Assembly (NCBI RefSeq): GCF_000758925.1
Contig: NZ_JRNC01000033.1
Span: 25,052-89,051 of the forward strand
Direction: 5' to 3'
DNA from: Prevotella sp. S7-1-8
Lineage (GTDB): Bacteria > Bacteroidota > Bacteroidia > Bacteroidales > Bacteroidaceae
Length of the DNA: 64,000 nt
The notes under the pieces are model-generated. The model had not been told where the DNA came from, made no database searches, and saw only the letters and a program-made list of their open reading frames with translations. Shown here one piece after another: positions 35,941 through 44,647 of the stretch (its first letter is position 1; each line of letters begins with the position of its first letter). The translations under genes and the position numbers were made by a program.

Positions 35941-36906
35941 CTAATTGGCTGGGAAATATTTGCTTACAAACTCCCTCACAACATTGGTGTATTCTTTTTT
36001 GTGGTCGCGGTAGCTCTGCGCGTGGGCGGAGCCGGGCGCCACGTACAGCCGTTTGGCGCCAGGCTTGGCCCGGTACAGGTCGTAAACCATCGACGTTGGC
36101 ACATAGGTGTCTTTGCCACCATGAATAAAGAGCATGGGCTTGTGGCATTTTCTCACTTGGTCTATGGGCGAGTTCTCGCCAAAAGACCATCCGTATTTCA
36201 GCTTGCAGAGTGTCGAGGTGGTATACATCAAAGGGAACGGCGGCAAGCCAAACTGCTCTTTTAGCTGGTAGGCGAACAAGTCCCAAGCCGAGCTGTAGCC
36301 ACAATCGTCCACGAAACACCTGACCGCGGCCGGTGTCTCGTCGCCCGATAGGTTCATCGTGGTGGCTCCTCCCATGGACACGCCGTGCACCACGATGTTG
36401 GCGCGTCCGGCGCTGTCGCGAAACAGCGAGTCGGCTATGATAGCCCACCGCAACACGTCACGGCGCTCCTTCCACCCCATCTGCACGGCCTTGCCCTCAC
36501 TTTTGCCGTGGGCGTGAAGGTCGGGCAGCAGCACGTTGAAGCCCAAGTCGTGATTGTACATATAGCCCAAATGGAGCATGCCCATGGCGTTGTCGGTATA
36601 GCCATGCACCACGATGGCCACGCGGTTGGTCTTCTGGCGCGCGCGCATGAAGATGGCATGGTGACGCTCGCCGGTCTGCATGGTCACGAAAGTGTCGCGC
36701 AGGGCCTTGACCCGTCGCAAAGAGTCCATCCATGGTTTTGTCTCTGGGTAGATGGCTTCCATCTGCGCGTACTTGGCCTCGTAGCTGCGCATGCCATTGC
36801 TCTCTGGCGTGAGGGCGTAAGACAACATATACACGCTGCCTGCCAAAATGACGAGGAAGAGCAGCCCAACCACGAGGGCTGCGCAACCTATGGATTTACG
36901 TTTCAT
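35941..36906 (-). CDS. Alpha/beta hydrolase, membrane-anchored
   Basis: Serine hydrolase of unknown substrate. An N-terminal hydrophobic anchor (residues 5-30) is followed by the alpha/beta fold: VVHGYTDNAMGM (oxyanion region, about 98), nucleophile elbow GVSMGG (about 173), catalytic Asp in HGGKDTYVP (about 262) and His in GSAHAQSY (about 295). It overlaps the YitT gene upstream by 11 nt and is followed closely by the ABC ATPase, so all three are likely co-transcribed. Confidence 0.9.
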   Translation of the reverse strand: MKRKSIGCAALVVGLLFLVILAGSVYMLSYALTPESNGMRSYEAKYAQMEAIYPETKPWMDSLRRVKALRDTFVTMQTGERHHAIFMRARQKTNRVAIVVHGYTDNAMGMLHLGYMYNHDLGFNVLLPDLHAHGKSEGKAVQMGWKERRDVLRWAIIADSLFRDSAGRANIVVHGVSMGGATTMNLSGDETPAAVRCFVDDCGYSSAWDLFAYQLKEQFGLPPFPLMYTTSTLCKLKYGWSFGENSPIDQVRKCHKPMLFIHGGKDTYVPTSMVYDLYRAKPGAKRLYVAPGSAHAQSYRDHKKEYTNVVREFVSKYFPAN

Positions 36907-37843
36907 GTGGAATGTTTTTTTCTAATTCTTTGTTAATGTCGTCCAATGTCATTTTCTTGGAATTTCTCATCCGGTCAAACCCCTGCCCGTACACGCCGAT
37001 TGCGGCGCTTTGTGCCACGAACGCGTTGGGGTCTATATTGTCTATCAGGTCGAAAATGAAAGCCGATTCCGATTTCTTGGCGATACAAAACACCACCTTG
37101 ATATTCTTTTTGGAATAGAAACCCTCGCCGTGCAACGTGGAACAGCCACGGTCGGCGAGTTTGTTGATGGCCTCGCCTATCTCCTGATAATGGTCGGATA
37201 TGATGAAAAACAGCACGCTCTGGCGTTGCAAGTTGACCACGTAGTCCACGCATTGCGCTATGATGAAAAGCATAACGTAGCTGTATAGCACTTTCTCCCA
37301 ATCGCGCAACACCACATAGCTCGATGTGATAATGAGCATGTCGCACAGCAAGATGACCTTGCCCAACGACACGTCGCGGTACTTGTGGACGATGGCCGCC
37401 ACGACGTCGGAGCCCCCCGTGCTCCCGCCGCTGGACAATCCGAGCCCCACGCTCACACCCATGAATATGCCTCCAATCATGCAAGCCATGAACTTTTGGT
37501 CGGCCAGCAGGTGCAGGTCGGGGGGCAAAAAGATTACCAAGACCTTGGAGGCGATTGTGAAGACCACGACGGCGAAGATGGTCTTGGCGCAAAATCGCCA
37601 GCCCAATATCTTTAGCGCCACAAGGAACAACAAAAAGTTGAGGACGAAATATGTGTAGTAAACGGGTACGCCCGTACCCCAATTCACGATTTGAGCTATA
37701 CCCACGATGCCCCCCATGGCAATATGGTTGGGTTGTAAAAATAGGTAAAGGCCAATGGCGCCAACAATCATGGAGAGGGCCAACACGCAATAATCTCGTA
37801 TGATGTGGTAGGTGGCTTTACGCTTTCGCTGCAAGGTTTTCAT
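36896..37843 (-). CDS. YitT family membrane protein (DUF161/DUF2179), copy 2
   Basis: Paralogue of the protein at 15068-16027. About five hydrophobic segments (within residues 15-200) carry the family motif SSGGSTGGSDVVAAIVHKY (about 140). The soluble DUF2179 domain follows (about 220-300, LADRGCSTLHGEGFYSKKN ... AAIGVYGQGFDRMR). First gene of a minus-strand group with a hydrolase and an ABC ATPase, 11-nt overlap with the hydrolase. Confidence 0.92.
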   Translation of the reverse strand: MKTLQRKRKATYHIIRDYCVLALSMIVGAIGLYLFLQPNHIAMGGIVGIAQIVNWGTGVPVYYTYFVLNFLLFLVALKILGWRFCAKTIFAVVVFTIASKVLVIFLPPDLHLLADQKFMACMIGGIFMGVSVGLGLSSGGSTGGSDVVAAIVHKYRDVSLGKVILLCDMLIITSSYVVLRDWEKVLYSYVMLFIIAQCVDYVVNLQRQSVLFFIISDHYQEIGEAINKLADRGCSTLHGEGFYSKKNIKVVFCIAKKSESAFIFDLIDNIDPNAFVAQSAAIGVYGQGFDRMRNSKKMTLDDINKELEKNIPHET

Positions 37844-38249
37844 AGTAAAAATTTATGCGTTTCGTAATATTGTCCGGTTGTTACAAACTGGACGCCTCGA
37901 CCAGCCTGACGCCATACTTGTGTCATCTTGGTGGCTTGGTAAGTAAAAACCGTATACAAATTTACATAAATGTTTTGTATATCCATCTCTCGGAATGTCT
38001 TTTTTTGTGTAACCAAAATAATAAAAATCGTAGGTTCGCGAACTCCATACGGGTTATTTGGCTCTATGGAGAAAATGGAATAAGGAGAGGATAACATAAA
38101 GTTTGTCACCATTTGTTTGGTTCTTATGATAATTTGCGCGTGCGTGCGCCACAGGTACGAGACATGAAAAAATAGCGCATGAATATCTAAGGCGCAAGCA
38201 TAAAGGCAAAAATAAGCTCCTGTCACCCCATAATCTATAATCTTTTTTG
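37844..38249 (-). other. Divergent spacer between yitT copy 2 and argS
   Basis: About 400 bp with no gene. A minus-strand TAAATTTG box (37957-37964), about 115 nt before the yitT start, may be its promoter, though no -33 box is clear. The argS promoter is at the right end. Confidence 0.45.
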
Positions 38250-38257
38250 TAAATTTG
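38250..38257 (+). promoter_or_regulatory. -7 box of argS
   Basis: TAAATTTG lies 41 nt before the argS ATG. The -33 region is weak. Confidence 0.6.
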
Positions 38258-38298
38258 CATCACACATTATAATATTATATATACAGGAAGCTATAACG

Positions 38299-40116
38299 AT
38301 GAATATAGAAAAGCATATCTTCGACGCGGCGTGTCGAGCCATACAGCAACTCTACGGACAAGACGTGCCTGCCCAAATGGTGCAGTTACAAAAAACCAAG
38401 GCAACGTTTGAGGGACATCTCACCTTGGTGGTTTTCCCCTTGTTGAAAGTTTCTCACGCCAAACCCGAGGACACCGCGCGCCAGATAGGCGAGGTGCTCA
38501 AGCGCGACTGTGACGCTGTGCAAGATTTCAACGTGGTGAAAGGATTTCTCAACCTCGTCGTATCTCCCCAAGCGTGGGCGAGCCTGCTCAACGATATCAA
38601 CGCCAATGATCGTTATGGCGAGACGCCTGTCACGGCCGACAGTAAGCTCTATATGGTGGAATACTCATCGCCAAACACCAACAAGCCCCTGCACTTGGGG
38701 CACGTGCGAAACAACCTTTTAGGTTGGAGCTTGGCGCAAATACAGCAGGCCAATGGGCGCAAAGTGGTAAAAACCAATATCGTGAACGACCGGGGCATAC
38801 ACATTTGCAAGTCGATGTTGGCTTGGCAAAAATGGGGAAATGGAGAGACGCCAGCCTCAACAGGTAAGAAAGGAGACCACCTTATTGGCGATTATTACGT
38901 GTCTTTCGACAAGCACTACCGTGAGGAGGTGGCCGCGCTCAAAGCCAAATACACGGCGGCCGGCATGGACGCGGAGCAAGCCGAGGCAAAGGCCAAGGTC
39001 GACGCGCCACTTATCAAAGAGGCGCATGACATGCTCGTGAAATGGGAGCAGGGCGACGAGGCGGTGCGCCGGCTGTGGAAAACCATGAACAGCTGGGTGT
39101 ACGAGGGCTTTGACGAGACCTACAAGGCGCTTGGCGTGGGCTTCGACAAGATATATTACGAATCGGACACTTACTTGGTGGGTAAGCAAAAGGTGGAGGA
39201 AGGGTTGCGCAAGGGCCTGTTTGTTCGCAAGGATGACAATAGCGTATGGGCCGATCTCACCAGCGACGGACTTGACCAAAAACTCTTGTTGCGCGCCGAT
39301 GGCACCAGTGTTTACATGACCCAAGACATTGGAACGGCCACATTGCGTTTCAAAGACTATCCCATTGACAAGATGATCTACGTGGTGGGCAACGAGCAGA
39401 ACTACCACTTCCAAGTGCTATCCATCCTGCTTGACCGTCTCGGTTTCGCTTGGGGAAAGGACCTCGTGCACTTCTCATACGGCATGGTGGAGCTTCCAAA
39501 CGGCAAGATGAAGAGCCGCGAGGGCACTGTGGTGGACGCGGACGACCTCATCGACACGATGATAGCCGACGCGCGCAAAACCAGTGACGAGCTTGGCAAG
39601 TTTGCCGACATGAGCGAAGAGGAGAAGAATGAGATAGCTCGCATAGTGGGACTGGGCGCCCTGAAATACTTCATCCTCAAGGTAGACGCACGCAAAAACA
39701 TGCTGTTCAACCCCGAGGAGTCGATCGATTTCAACGGAAACACCGGCCCATTCATCCAATACACCTACGCCCGTATACGCTCCGTGCTACGCAAGGCGGA
39801 GGCCGATGGCATCGGCTTGCCTGCCACCCTACCGGAGGATACCACACTCAACGAGAAGGAAATAGCGCTTGTGCAAAAGATGGACGATTACAAGACGGCG
39901 GTGAAAGACGCTGGCGACAACTACAATCCGGCGGGTATCGCCAACTACTGTTACGAGTTGACGAAAGAGTTCAACCAGTTCTACCACGACTACAGCATAC
40001 TCAACGCCGCCACGCCCAAGGAGAAAGTCACGCGTCTGGTATTGGCCAAGAACGTGGCCAAGACCATCAAAAACGGCATGTCGCTGCTTGGCATAGAGGT
40101 GCCCGAGCGCATGTAG
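38299..40116 (+). CDS. argS: Arginyl-tRNA synthetase
   Basis: Charges tRNA-Arg. It is 605 residues. The ArgRS-specific N-terminal Add-1 domain comes first. The HIGH box follows in NTNKPLHLGHVRNN (about 130), the KMSK-like GKMKSREGTVV (about 400), and the C-terminal helical anticodon-binding domain (YARIRSVLRKAEADG near 490). The neighbouring RNase H gene begins 35 nt downstream. Confidence 0.97.
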   Translation: MNIEKHIFDAACRAIQQLYGQDVPAQMVQLQKTKATFEGHLTLVVFPLLKVSHAKPEDTARQIGEVLKRDCDAVQDFNVVKGFLNLVVSPQAWASLLNDINANDRYGETPVTADSKLYMVEYSSPNTNKPLHLGHVRNNLLGWSLAQIQQANGRKVVKTNIVNDRGIHICKSMLAWQKWGNGETPASTGKKGDHLIGDYYVSFDKHYREEVAALKAKYTAAGMDAEQAEAKAKVDAPLIKEAHDMLVKWEQGDEAVRRLWKTMNSWVYEGFDETYKALGVGFDKIYYESDTYLVGKQKVEEGLRKGLFVRKDDNSVWADLTSDGLDQKLLLRADGTSVYMTQDIGTATLRFKDYPIDKMIYVVGNEQNYHFQVLSILLDRLGFAWGKDLVHFSYGMVELPNGKMKSREGTVVDADDLIDTMIADARKTSDELGKFADMSEEEKNEIARIVGLGALKYFILKVDARKNMLFNPEESIDFNGNTGPFIQYTYARIRSVLRKAEADGIGLPATLPEDTTLNEKEIALVQKMDDYKTAVKDAGDNYNPAGIANYCYELTKEFNQFYHDYSILNAATPKEKVTRLVLAKNVAKTIKNGMSLLGIEVPERM

Positions 40117-40151
40117 GCAGCTCGTTCTATCTCAAACACATTGATTTGCCC

Positions 40152-40613
40152 ATGCTTGTCAACCCTCCTGATTATCGCCAAGACACCGTGCTTCCCCTCC
40201 CCCCAGAGGTGGAAGCCAATGCTTGGGCGGTGGATGCCGCTTGCTCCGGCAACCCCGGGCCTATGGAATATCGCTGCGTGGACCTTGCCACGGGAGCCGA
40301 GGTGTTTCGTTTCGGCCCCATGCGAGGCACCAACAACATAGGCGAGTTCTTGGCCATAGTGCACGCTTTGGCACTGATGGACAAGCGCGGCATCAAGGAC
40401 AAAGTGATCTATTCTGACTCATACAACGCCATTTTGTGGGTGCGAAAAAAGCAATGCAAAACCAAGTTGGAGCGCGATGCCAATACCGAGACACTCTATA
40501 ACATCATCGACCGTGCGCAACATTGGCTGCGCGCTCACAACGTGCAAACTCGCATCATTAAGTGGGAAACCAAGCATTGGGGCGAGATTCCAGCCGATTT
40601 CGGCAACAAGTAA
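40152..40613 (+). CDS. Ribonuclease H
   Basis: Cuts the RNA strand of RNA-DNA hybrids. It is 153 residues from ATG 40152; a TTG two codons earlier is less likely. RNase HI-type active-site acidic residues are visible: Asp in AVDAACSGNPGP (about 28), Glu in NNIGEFLAIVHAL (about 67), Asp in IYSDSYNAI (about 90) and Asp in IPADFGNK at the C-terminus. The fold matches the short Bacteroidetes RNase H, which lacks the basic protrusion of the E. coli enzyme. It probably shares a transcript with argS. Confidence 0.88.
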   Translation: MLVNPPDYRQDTVLPLPPEVEANAWAVDAACSGNPGPMEYRCVDLATGAEVFRFGPMRGTNNIGEFLAIVHALALMDKRGIKDKVIYSDSYNAILWVRKKQCKTKLERDANTETLYNIIDRAQHWLRAHNVQTRIIKWETKHWGEIPADFGNK

Positions 40614-40681
40614 TAAACCACTAATCAATAATTTCGTTCACAATATTTAACGTCAAGGCGTGAAAAATAGGGCGTTAAATA

Positions 40682-40713
40682 TTTGGTTTATATTATAAAC
40701 CTGTTTATCTTTG
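40682..40713 (+). promoter_or_regulatory. Promoter of the membrane protein / winged-helix pair
   Basis: TTTG (40682-40685), a 20-nt gap, then TATCTTTG (40706-40713). About 107 nt separate the -7 box from the ATG at 40820, leaving a leader of roughly 100 nt. Confidence 0.8.
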
Positions 40714-40819
40714 CAACATAAAGCATTGGGAGAGGTGATGGATCCAACCTGTTTACTCGTGGTTTACAAAATGAGAAAATAACAACAAACATTCTTTAAC
40801 CACCTAAAAAGCAAAGATT

Positions 40820-41461
40820 ATGGAAACGATGAACGAAAAATTGACTGCGGAACAAAATCTCAACCTCATCCGCAAGACCATTGAGGAAAGTCGCCTTGAA
40901 ATTACTCGGGGCATGTGGCGAGGCTTGTTGCTTTGGGGCTTGAGTGTCACGGTTATCGCCCTTGTAGTGGGACACTTGTGGCAAAACACCTCAATGGGAC
41001 CTCGCGCCAATGGCTTTTGGGGACTATTGGGATTGGTGGCGATTGTGGATAATCTCGTCAACAAGAACAGACCCCGATTGCCACAAACATTCGTTAGCAA
41101 GACTATCTTGCAGGTTTGGAGCAGTTTTGGCATCACTGCCAGTTGCATAGGTTTTATACTTGGCGTGTTTATGGGCTTCTGCCAAAACCTGATCATCGAC
41201 ACATCTTCGTGCGTCGCCCTCGGTGCCAACGCCTACATACCCATCACCGCCATCATTATCATGTCGATGGGCGTGGCTGGAATGATTACGGGCAAGGTGC
41301 TTGCCAGCAAGGCCATCACCATATGCAGCTTCATAACGGGCACTGTGGGCAGCGTGCTCGCCTTGTTTTTGATTGGTCCAATGGAGATGGTTGTGTTGGC
41401 AGCGGCATCGCTCGTAGGGTTGGTAGTGCCTGGCATTATCATCAAATTGAGGGAGGCTTAA
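40820..41461 (+). CDS. Uncharacterised membrane protein paired with a winged-helix regulator
   Basis: 213 residues. A soluble N-terminal helix (NEKLTAEQNLNLIRKTIEESR) precedes about six hydrophobic segments from residue 33 to 208. I do not recognise a named family. It is followed after 2 nt by a small winged-helix protein. That arrangement resembles membrane protein/regulator pairs in which the regulator controls its own operon, but this is inference. ATG 40829 is an alternative start. Confidence 0.75.
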   Translation: METMNEKLTAEQNLNLIRKTIEESRLEITRGMWRGLLLWGLSVTVIALVVGHLWQNTSMGPRANGFWGLLGLVAIVDNLVNKNRPRLPQTFVSKTILQVWSSFGITASCIGFILGVFMGFCQNLIIDTSSCVALGANAYIPITAIIIMSMGVAGMITGKVLASKAITICSFITGTVGSVLALFLIGPMEMVVLAAASLVGLVVPGIIIKLREA

Positions 41462-41463
41462 TT

Positions 41464-41757
41464 ATGTTCAGGCCATTAGACCCATTATTGCACAGCGAGT
41501 TGCGCTTGGCTGTTATGTCCATTCTTATCGGCATCGATGAGGCCGACTTCCCTTATATCAAGGAAAAGACGGGCAGCACGGCGGGCAATCTCAGCGTGCA
41601 GATAGACAAGTTGCAGAAGGCGGGCTATATCGACGTTGAAAAAACATTTCGAGGTCGCAGGCCGTCCACCATCTGCCGGATGACGAAAAAAGGCCGCGAT
41701 GCCTTTTCGGAGTATGTCGAAGCGCTTGGCAGTTACATCAAGGATGTTGCCAAGTAG
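41464..41757 (+). CDS. Winged-helix DNA-binding transcriptional regulator
   Basis: 97 residues with a MarR/ArsR-like winged-helix layout: LHSELRLAVMSILIG, ADFPYIKEKTGSTAGNLSVQ as the helix-turn-helix (about residues 27-46), then KLQKAGYIDVEKTFRGRRP as the wing and a short C-terminal helix (SEYVEALGSYIKDV). No effector domain is present. The ATG at 41464 lies 2 nt after the membrane protein stop; the longer open frame upstream overlaps that gene. It probably represses its own operon. Confidence 0.88.
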   Translation: MFRPLDPLLHSELRLAVMSILIGIDEADFPYIKEKTGSTAGNLSVQIDKLQKAGYIDVEKTFRGRRPSTICRMTKKGRDAFSEYVEALGSYIKDVAK

Positions 41758-41774
41758 TCACTACAAACGTGAAA

Positions 41775-41812
41775 ATGGCAAGGCCATTGACCAATGGTCT
41801 TGCCGTTTTTTC
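41775..41812 (+). terminator. Terminator after the winged-helix gene
   Basis: The 13-bp stem GGCAAGGCCATTG/CAATGGTCTTGCC (one G-U) has a 2-nt connection in the loop and a TTTTTT run. Confidence 0.88.
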
Positions 41813-42174
41813 TAATTTTCCAAGCCTCATCATATAGAACGTCGCTGGCAACGCGCGACCCACGTAGCGCGTCATGCCAAGATCGGAGAAACGGATGCCG
41901 TTTGCCGTTGCCTCGCCATCAACACCTATCAAACGCCCAGAAGAGAGCGGTGTGACGCATAGGATGTCTTGCCTTTGCGACTGGCTGAAATGTCATGGAT
42001 GGATGAAATACACTCGAACAAGCTGCGCATAGAGTATAGGTCAACTGTAAATGCCGCGCGACACTCACTGTTGTGCGTCGTCTTTTTTAAATTCTGACAT
42101 GGCATTGGTGGTTTGACCGCGCGATTTACATATCATTTTTGTGGCTAAAAATGTTTTACCTCAAATAAATTTCA
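41813..42174 (+). other. Spacer before the DUF1893 gene
   Basis: About 360 bp with no recognisable gene or repeat. Composition is mixed and moderately GC-rich. Confidence 0.45.
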
Positions 42175-42182
42175 TATATTTG
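42175..42182 (+). promoter_or_regulatory. -7 box of the DUF1893 gene
   Basis: TATATTTG lies 28 nt before the ATG at 42211, with only a weak T-rich -33 region. Confidence 0.55.
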
Positions 42183-42210
42183 CGAAAAGAACCTAAAACT
42201 CTCAAGACTT

Positions 42211-42576
42211 ATGATGCAGGAACTGATAGACACGCTACACACCGAGCGATGTTCGCTCGCTATTTTGCACGAGGGAAACATTCGCGCTTTCGACGGTCAT
42301 GGCGTGCGCCGTCTATACAATATCATCAATGACGAGCCAGAGCTATTTTTGGATGCCAAGGTAGCCGTGAAAGCCGTTGGACGGTCAGCGGCCAGAATGA
42401 TGAAAGAAGGAAACGTAGCCGAAGTTTATGCCGATGTAATATCGCAACAAGCTTATGATGTGCTGCACGACGCTGGCATAGCGGTAAGTTTCGAGAAACG
42501 AGTAGACCATGCCACCTTCTTGCGTATATGGCAGAAGTTGGGCGAATTGGAAAAAGAAGAGTTGGCTATGTGCTGA
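42211..42576 (+). CDS. DUF1893 domain protein
   Basis: 121 residues of the DUF1893 family, related to cytidine-deaminase-like folds, function unknown. Features are an N-terminal CSLAILHEGNIRAFDGHGVR (about 14), the LDAKVAVKAVGRSAARMMKEG block (about 47) and VAEVYADVISQQAYDVLHDAG (about 70). The family usually keeps this Lys/Gly and Val-Tyr-Ala pattern. It stands alone with a promoter box and a shared terminator. Confidence 0.85.
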   Translation: MMQELIDTLHTERCSLAILHEGNIRAFDGHGVRRLYNIINDEPELFLDAKVAVKAVGRSAARMMKEGNVAEVYADVISQQAYDVLHDAGIAVSFEKRVDHATFLRIWQKLGELEKEELAMC

Positions 42577-42604
42577 AAATGAATGCTCTTTGAGCATTAT
42601 GCCA

Positions 42605-42665
42605 CAATAAAAACTATACCGTGCGAGGGTCGACTCCCCAGTATCGCTCAGTATAGTTTTTATTG
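42605..42665 (+). terminator. Bidirectional terminator between DUF1893 and the Na/Pi gene
   Basis: A perfect 15-bp inverted repeat (42605-42619 with 42651-42665), with A/T-rich arms that provide a T run in both directions. The two genes converge here. Confidence 0.85.
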
Positions 42666-42707
42666 TTAGCTTGTGCGTGCGGCCATTATGCCACGCCGTG
42701 TCACCTT

Positions 42708-44426
42708 CTATTCAGGCAAATTTTGTTTCACGCCCATGCGCGATTCCACCACGTTCACCACGTAGTCGCCAAGTTTCTCACACTCTTGTATAATGTCCAT
42801 GTACATTGTGCCCACCGCGTAGGTGTACGCGTGGTTGTTGATGTCCGTGATGTTCTCGGAACGAAGTTGATTGCGATAATTGTTTATTTCGTTTTCTATG
42901 TTGAATGAACGCGTGGCATCAAGATCTTTTTTGTAGCCGTTAAGCAATATGTTCATTTGGGTAAGGGCGTCGTCTGTCAGCTCGAACATTTGGTGCAGGT
43001 GGTCGTATTGTGCCTCGATAAAATCTTCTGAGTTGGTTCTGCATCGCTGTATGGTGCGCGCGATGTTGTTGCACGAGTCGCCTATGCTCTCAAGCTCTGA
43101 TATTTGTCTGAGCATGGATCTTATCTTTCCTTTGGTGTCATCGCTAAGATGGGCAGCGCTCACTTGGTCCAAGTATTTGGCTATCTCTATCTCCATGGAG
43201 TCGGATATGTCCTCATACTTGTCTATACGGGCATATATTTTCTTAAATTTGTCCATGTCTCGCTCCATCAACAGCTCTCTTACCATGCCAAACATGCGGT
43301 GTATGCGCTCCGCGAAACTCATGATCTCTTTCTGCGCCTCCAGCACTGAGAGCTCAGGAGTTTTCATGATACCCACTTGTATGAAACGCAAGCGGAAGTC
43401 TTCTTCCTCAACATTGGCGGTGGGCTTGATGAGCCAGCACACCACCTTCTCTATTTGAGGTATGAACCAAATGAGCAAGATGGTGTTGGTAACGTTAAAG
43501 CATGTGTGGAACGCGGCAAGCACTATGGGCAGTATGGCGGCTTTCTCGTCCAATGTGTAGCTGTTGCTTCCCGGTACGTATCCCACCAAATGGCATACCA
43601 TGTTGACAAAAGGGTAAAACAAGCAAAGCACCCAAATCACGCCCACCACATTGAATACCAAGTGGGCCAACGCCGCGCGGCGAGCTTGCGTGTTGGCCCC
43701 GAGGGCCGCGAGGTTGGCCGTGGCCGTGGTGCCCACGTTCTCGCCCATGACCAACGCGATACCCAAGTAGATAGGCAGCACTCCCGTGGAGCAGAGCAAT
43801 ATGGTGATGGCCATCACCGCGGCGGAGCTTTGCACCATGCAGGTGATGGCGGTGCCGATAAGCAAGAAGATGAAAATGGAGAGGTAACTGCTTGTGTCGA
43901 AACTGGAGAAGAAATCGATAGCCCCTTGGTTGTGGGCCAAGTCAAGCTCGTTGCCGGCCTCGCTAAGCAGCACAAGGGAGAGGAACAGAAAGGCGATACC
44001 AAACAAAAAGTCTCCCACGTACCTGCTTTTCTTGGTGTATATCAGCACGATGCCGATGAGAAACGCCGGGAAAACAGCCATCGTGAGATCCACTTTGAAC
44101 CCAAGAGACATAATCCATGCCGTGAGCGTGGTGCCAATATTCGCGCCCATGATAACCGAGATGGCTTGTGCCAAGGTGAGCAATCCGGCATTGACAAACG
44201 ACACGGTCATGACCGTCGTGGCTGATGACGACTGTACGGCGCAGGTGATAAACGTACCGGTGAGCATGCCGGTGAAACGGTTTGTGGTCATGGCCCCAAG
44301 GATATGTCGCAGTTGCGACCCGGCCATTTTTTGAAGGGCCTCGCTCATTACCTTCATACCGTAAATGAGAAGGGCAAGCGAACCGAGTACCTTCATAAAG
44401 ATTAACAAATAGCTTTCGCCTATCAT
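42708..44426 (-). CDS. Na+/phosphate cotransporter family protein
   Basis: Inner-membrane Na/Pi symporter of the NptA/PNaS family. About 10 hydrophobic segments lie in residues 5-345. The two inverted repeats carry QSSSATTVMTVSFVNAG (about 65) and QSSAAVMAITILLCSTG (about 200). A cytosolic PhoU-like helical domain (about 370-572) follows, rich in ISELESIGDSCNNIARTI-type sequence. ATG 44426 was chosen because the only earlier start, a TTG at 44453, lies at or before the predicted transcription start. Confidence 0.93.
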   Translation of the reverse strand: MIGESYLLIFMKVLGSLALLIYGMKVMSEALQKMAGSQLRHILGAMTTNRFTGMLTGTFITCAVQSSSATTVMTVSFVNAGLLTLAQAISVIMGANIGTTLTAWIMSLGFKVDLTMAVFPAFLIGIVLIYTKKSRYVGDFLFGIAFLFLSLVLLSEAGNELDLAHNQGAIDFFSSFDTSSYLSIFIFLLIGTAITCMVQSSAAVMAITILLCSTGVLPIYLGIALVMGENVGTTATANLAALGANTQARRAALAHLVFNVVGVIWVLCLFYPFVNMVCHLVGYVPGSNSYTLDEKAAILPIVLAAFHTCFNVTNTILLIWFIPQIEKVVCWLIKPTANVEEEDFRLRFIQVGIMKTPELSVLEAQKEIMSFAERIHRMFGMVRELLMERDMDKFKKIYARIDKYEDISDSMEIEIAKYLDQVSAAHLSDDTKGKIRSMLRQISELESIGDSCNNIARTIQRCRTNSEDFIEAQYDHLHQMFELTDDALTQMNILLNGYKKDLDATRSFNIENEINNYRNQLRSENITDINNHAYTYAVGTMYMDIIQECEKLGDYVVNVVESRMGVKQNLPE

Positions 44427-44461
44427 GTTGATACTATGAAATAGGTAATACAATTATATTG

Positions 44462-44469
44462 CAAAGTTA
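44462..44469 (-). promoter_or_regulatory. -7 box of the Na/Pi gene
   Basis: Minus-strand TAACTTTG, 36 nt before ATG 44426. The -33 region is unclear. A GC stem (CCCTCGC/GCGAGGG, 44486-44521) lies just upstream and could bind a regulator. Confidence 0.55.
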
Positions 44470-44594
44470 ATAAAAAGTGTCATAACCCCTCGCTTTTATC
44501 GTTTTTATTTAACGCGAGGGTATACAATAAAGTGAATTTGATGAGACAAAGTCTCTATTTAGTGGTGTTTTAACCTTTTTATGATACAGGGCAG

Positions 44595-44625
44595 TTGGCC
44601 ATTCATAAAAGATTGCATACCTTTG
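44595..44625 (+). promoter_or_regulatory. Promoter of the nucleoside kinase gene
   Basis: TTG (44595-44597), a 20-nt gap and TACCTTTG (44618-44625), 23 nt before the ATG at 44648. Confidence 0.7.
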
Positions 44626-44647
44626 GAGAAACTAAAAGAAAAAAACG

